From: Cloeon dipterum
Lineage: Eukaryota > Arthropoda > Insecta > Ephemeroptera > Baetidae
DNA: 64,000 nt
Direction of reading: 5' to 3'
NCBI RefSeq assembly: GCF_949628265.1
Contig: NC_088788.1
Location: forward strand, 20,880,335 to 20,944,334
Shown here: piece by piece, positions 61,801 through 64,000 of the stretch
Layout: every line of letters begins with the position of its first letter
Position numbering within the stretch: position 1 is the stretch's first letter
Program-made: the position numbers and the translations under genes
The notes under the pieces: model-generated
Seen by the model: only the letters and a program-made list of their open reading frames with translations
Told to the model about the DNA's origin: nothing
Database searches by the model: none

Positions 61801-62838
61801 GAGATGAGTCCATTGCCAAATCAGTTTTGCGCGAGATCCATATGCATTCGACGAGGCGGCAGCTAGCAAGTCGTCACAGAGCGGCTCCGATTATAGAATG
61901 CGATAATTGCTTTTGACGCTGGATGCTATTACCGTCCCAAAACAAAGGCCGCGTTTTAAAAGATCAAAACGGCTCATTGAAGCCGATGGAGTAATCAAAA
62001 CATTGTAATTAAAAACGGCGGCTGCTCCAAACTCATCAACCCCGATCGGCTTTAAAACCAAGCCAAACAAAAAGCGGAGTCCTCATTATTTTTTCTGCAA
62101 ATTTAACTGTGTACACAGTATTGAATTTTCTATAATTATTACCGATCCCGGCCCGAAAGTGTTTTAACCAGCACCGGCACCCCCTTCTCATTTAAGAGTT
62201 CACTGGAATGACATTTCATTTCAACATTTTGGAAGGAAGCTTTAAGACTTGGGAACTCTTGAATTAAAAAAAGCCCTTAGGTCAAAATTATTTAAAAAAT
62301 CAAAAATAACAAACAAATATACAGTGGCAGACAATATAAATATTCGCTTTTTTGCCCTTGTTTTTGATGACTTTCGATCTACTGACAACTATTGAAAAAT
62401 ATTTTTAATTCGAGATTTTATTGAAAAGAAAAAACGAGTAATTAAAAAGGTCTGAAAATTAGACTCACCAACAAATCCGAAATTTCCTACCAAAGAGGAA
62501 AATCTGGATTTCTCAAGTCTTGCAGGCTGCCCCCTATTATTAAACCAACAGACGGGGTTGTGTTGGCAACTCACGAATTTTGTGAAAAGTGGTGCTGAGG
62601 TGGCTGGCGACTTTTCGTGTGGTTTTAGCGGCGCAAGGCGCCCGAGCACCTGACACCGACGATGCTGCGCCTGTCTGAGGTGCCGCCGTTGTACACCGCC
62701 TACGGAAGAGCGCCCAGAGCCCCAGGCGACGAGTCCGGCCTGACGAGCGCCTACTCGCCACCGCGCCGCACCCTGCGCTCCGTGGCCCCTGACATGCCCT
62801 CGCACCTTTACACGTTCTACCGCTACTACCGCCACTAG
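58857..62838 (+). CDS. Small Tyr/Arg-rich protein of unknown family (two exons, 92 residues)
   Basis: I do not recognise this protein. Exon 1 (58857-58925) encodes 23 residues starting MYDTDFYTSRRTVRP and ends at a strong donor (ACGGTAAGG). Exon 2 (62629-62838) follows a GTGTGGTTTTAG acceptor and encodes 69 residues and TAG. They join in phase 0 without interrupting a codon. The predicted product is basic and rich in Tyr, Arg and Pro, and both exons contain an RRT(V/L)R motif. The C-terminus is TFYRYYRH. There is no signal peptide, membrane helix or known domain. Third positions are strongly G/C, supporting real coding. Extra exons within the 3.7-kb intron cannot be excluded. A start at the Met in exon 2 (62661) would give a 58-residue form. 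The tone resembles small muscle or cytoskeletal proteins, but that is only an impression. Confidence 0.6.
60665..60922 (+). promoter_or_regulatory. GC-rich island ending in a donor-like site (possible alternative first exon)
   Basis: Inside the 3.7-kb intron of the small gene, a GC-rich stretch ends CACGCG before GTGAGT at 60923, a very good donor. It could be a non-coding alternative first exon spliced to 62629, giving the shorter form that starts at 62661. A TTTTTAAAAAG motif lies at about 60895-60905. Weak evidence. Confidence 0.25.
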
Positions 62839-63039
62839 TGGAGCGAGCTAATCCACCTCTCGCACTCACACCGCACATTCGTTCTCTCACAAATTAATAA
62901 TCTATTTTTGCACCAAAGCAGTGAAAACAAAACGCTCTAATCCAATATTTTTGAATTAAATCTGCTTGTGGGGCCAGTTTGAGTGCCTTCTGATTTGGGG
63001 TGTTCTATAAATTTTACAAAGCATAGTGTTTTATGAAAT

Positions 63040-63045
63040 AATAAA
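63040..63045 (+). terminator. Candidate polyadenylation signal of the small gene
   Basis: AATAAA about 200 bp after the TAG at 62836-62838, in an AT-rich stretch that contains a second AATAAA about 25 bp further on. Confidence 0.5.
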
Positions 63046-64000
63046 TTTGTTACAACAATGACTTGAAAATAATAAACTTAAACTTTTATTTTATATATTG
63101 TTTAAAGCATGGTAATGTGTGGAAAGAATCAGGGTTTTTCATAATGATATAAGCTCCTCAAATCAGATGTTAAATTAGTCTAGTAGTATCAACTTCAACT
63201 TGCCAAGTGACATGTTTCTGAAACTTTTATTTAGCCCAGTGAACTGACAAATTAAATGCAGAAATGTGCAATGTAAATTTGTGTTGAGCGTAGTGACGAG
63301 GTGGCATCACGCCCCACAGCCGTGGAATGTAGCCGTGGATGAATTTTGCGCGTGGGCAGCTTTAATGACCTGCGCCGAGTTAAAAGCGGCATCCGTGCAG
63401 ACCTCTGCTCTATTATTTTTTCTCCCTCTGATTCGCAGTGGCAAAAATGCACGCCAGGCCAGCCGGCGTTTGCGAATATATCGACAATTAATGGTGGCAG
63501 GTGCTGGCTGGCCAAAAGGCGGATTTTTATTTCTGCGTCAGGGATGCCGTTTTCAGCTCTCCAGCAGGCCGTTGAATCTCGCTCCACGCGCGCCACACTT
63601 GATTAGCAGTAAAAAAATTAAATGAACGAGAGGGCGCGTCACCGCGGCTATGATAATTAATCTCTTTAATTCCGCATTGCTGATTTGACTTGCGCTGGAA
63701 CCTTTGTATTATTAAAAAAGAGCAGGACTTTGTAAACCAACCAACACTTTCCGCTCTCTCTTTTTCTCTCTATCAACAGCTTCATTAAAAGTACTAATCG
63801 CGAATGCAAAACGAGCTGCTGCTGCATTCTTCACTCTGTTATTTGTTAGGCTCAGGTTTTGTGGTGCTGTGTAGGACTTGTTAAATTGATTAATCCCTTC
63901 ATTAACGGCGGACAAGACTAATTGGAACAGTTATGATTAATCGAGCGCTCGGCTGAATTAATTCAAATTAATGCAAAACACACACGATTCCACCCACGCT
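63046..64000. other. Right-end intergenic DNA
   Basis: No gene recognised. The open frames at 63252-63625 on both strands overlap each other in a GC-rich patch and have no family resemblance. Confidence 0.5.

Overview
This is a eukaryotic nuclear window, almost certainly from an arthropod and most likely an insect. The genes are spliced with GT..AG introns, many of them 50-300 bp long. The encoded proteins have their closest recognisable relatives among insect and other animal families: a widerborst-type B56, an MTA1-like protein, an SLC5 monocarboxylate-type transporter and a K02A2.6-like Ty3/gypsy element. I cannot name the species from the sequence. There is no operon, CRISPR array, rRNA or convincing tRNA.

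Layout. 1-7.0 kb is upstream or intronic DNA of a PP2A B56 regulatory subunit gene (wdb-like, +). It contains a TATA motif, one copy of a 149-bp dispersed repeat, and a GC-rich promoter-like block at 6.9-7.1 kb with an RFX-type X-box next to a perfect CRE and a short candidate first coding exon. The B56 exons run 8.29-11.85 kb and are followed by a probable 3' UTR of about 3.3 kb. NSMCE1 (SMC5/6 complex, +) lies at 16.1-17.2 kb and is convergent with an SLC25A45-like mitochondrial carrier (-, 17.9-20.2 kb). An eIF4G gene (-, 21.1-26.6 kb) follows. It shares a roughly 1-kb divergent promoter region with an MTA (metastasis-associated, NuRD) gene (+, 27.6-45.6 kb), whose three large introns fill most of 28-40 kb. 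A decayed Ty3/gypsy element (-, 48.2-51.3 kb) separates MTA from an SLC5 sodium-coupled transporter gene (+, 53.7-58.2 kb). Last comes a small two-exon gene (+, 58.9-62.8 kb) for a Tyr/Arg-rich 92-residue protein that I do not recognise.

The genes are mostly unrelated housekeeping functions: phosphatase targeting, SMC5/6 genome maintenance, mitochondrial transport, translation initiation, chromatin remodelling and solute uptake. I see no single multi-gene system. The most interesting signals are (i) an open in-frame 47-codon extension after the MTA stop codon in a TGA-C context, a stop-codon readthrough candidate; (ii) an eIF4G reading frame that ends right after the MIF4G region with no MA3 or W2 exons visible in the window; (iii) a phase-matched short alternative first exon for the B56 gene under an X-box/CRE promoter; (iv) three upstream ATGs before MTA, one overlapping its start; and (v) a gypsy copy with a clean internal deletion of most of its reverse transcriptase. 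Exon boundaries were read by eye from splice consensus, frame and family similarity. No alignment or transcript data were available.
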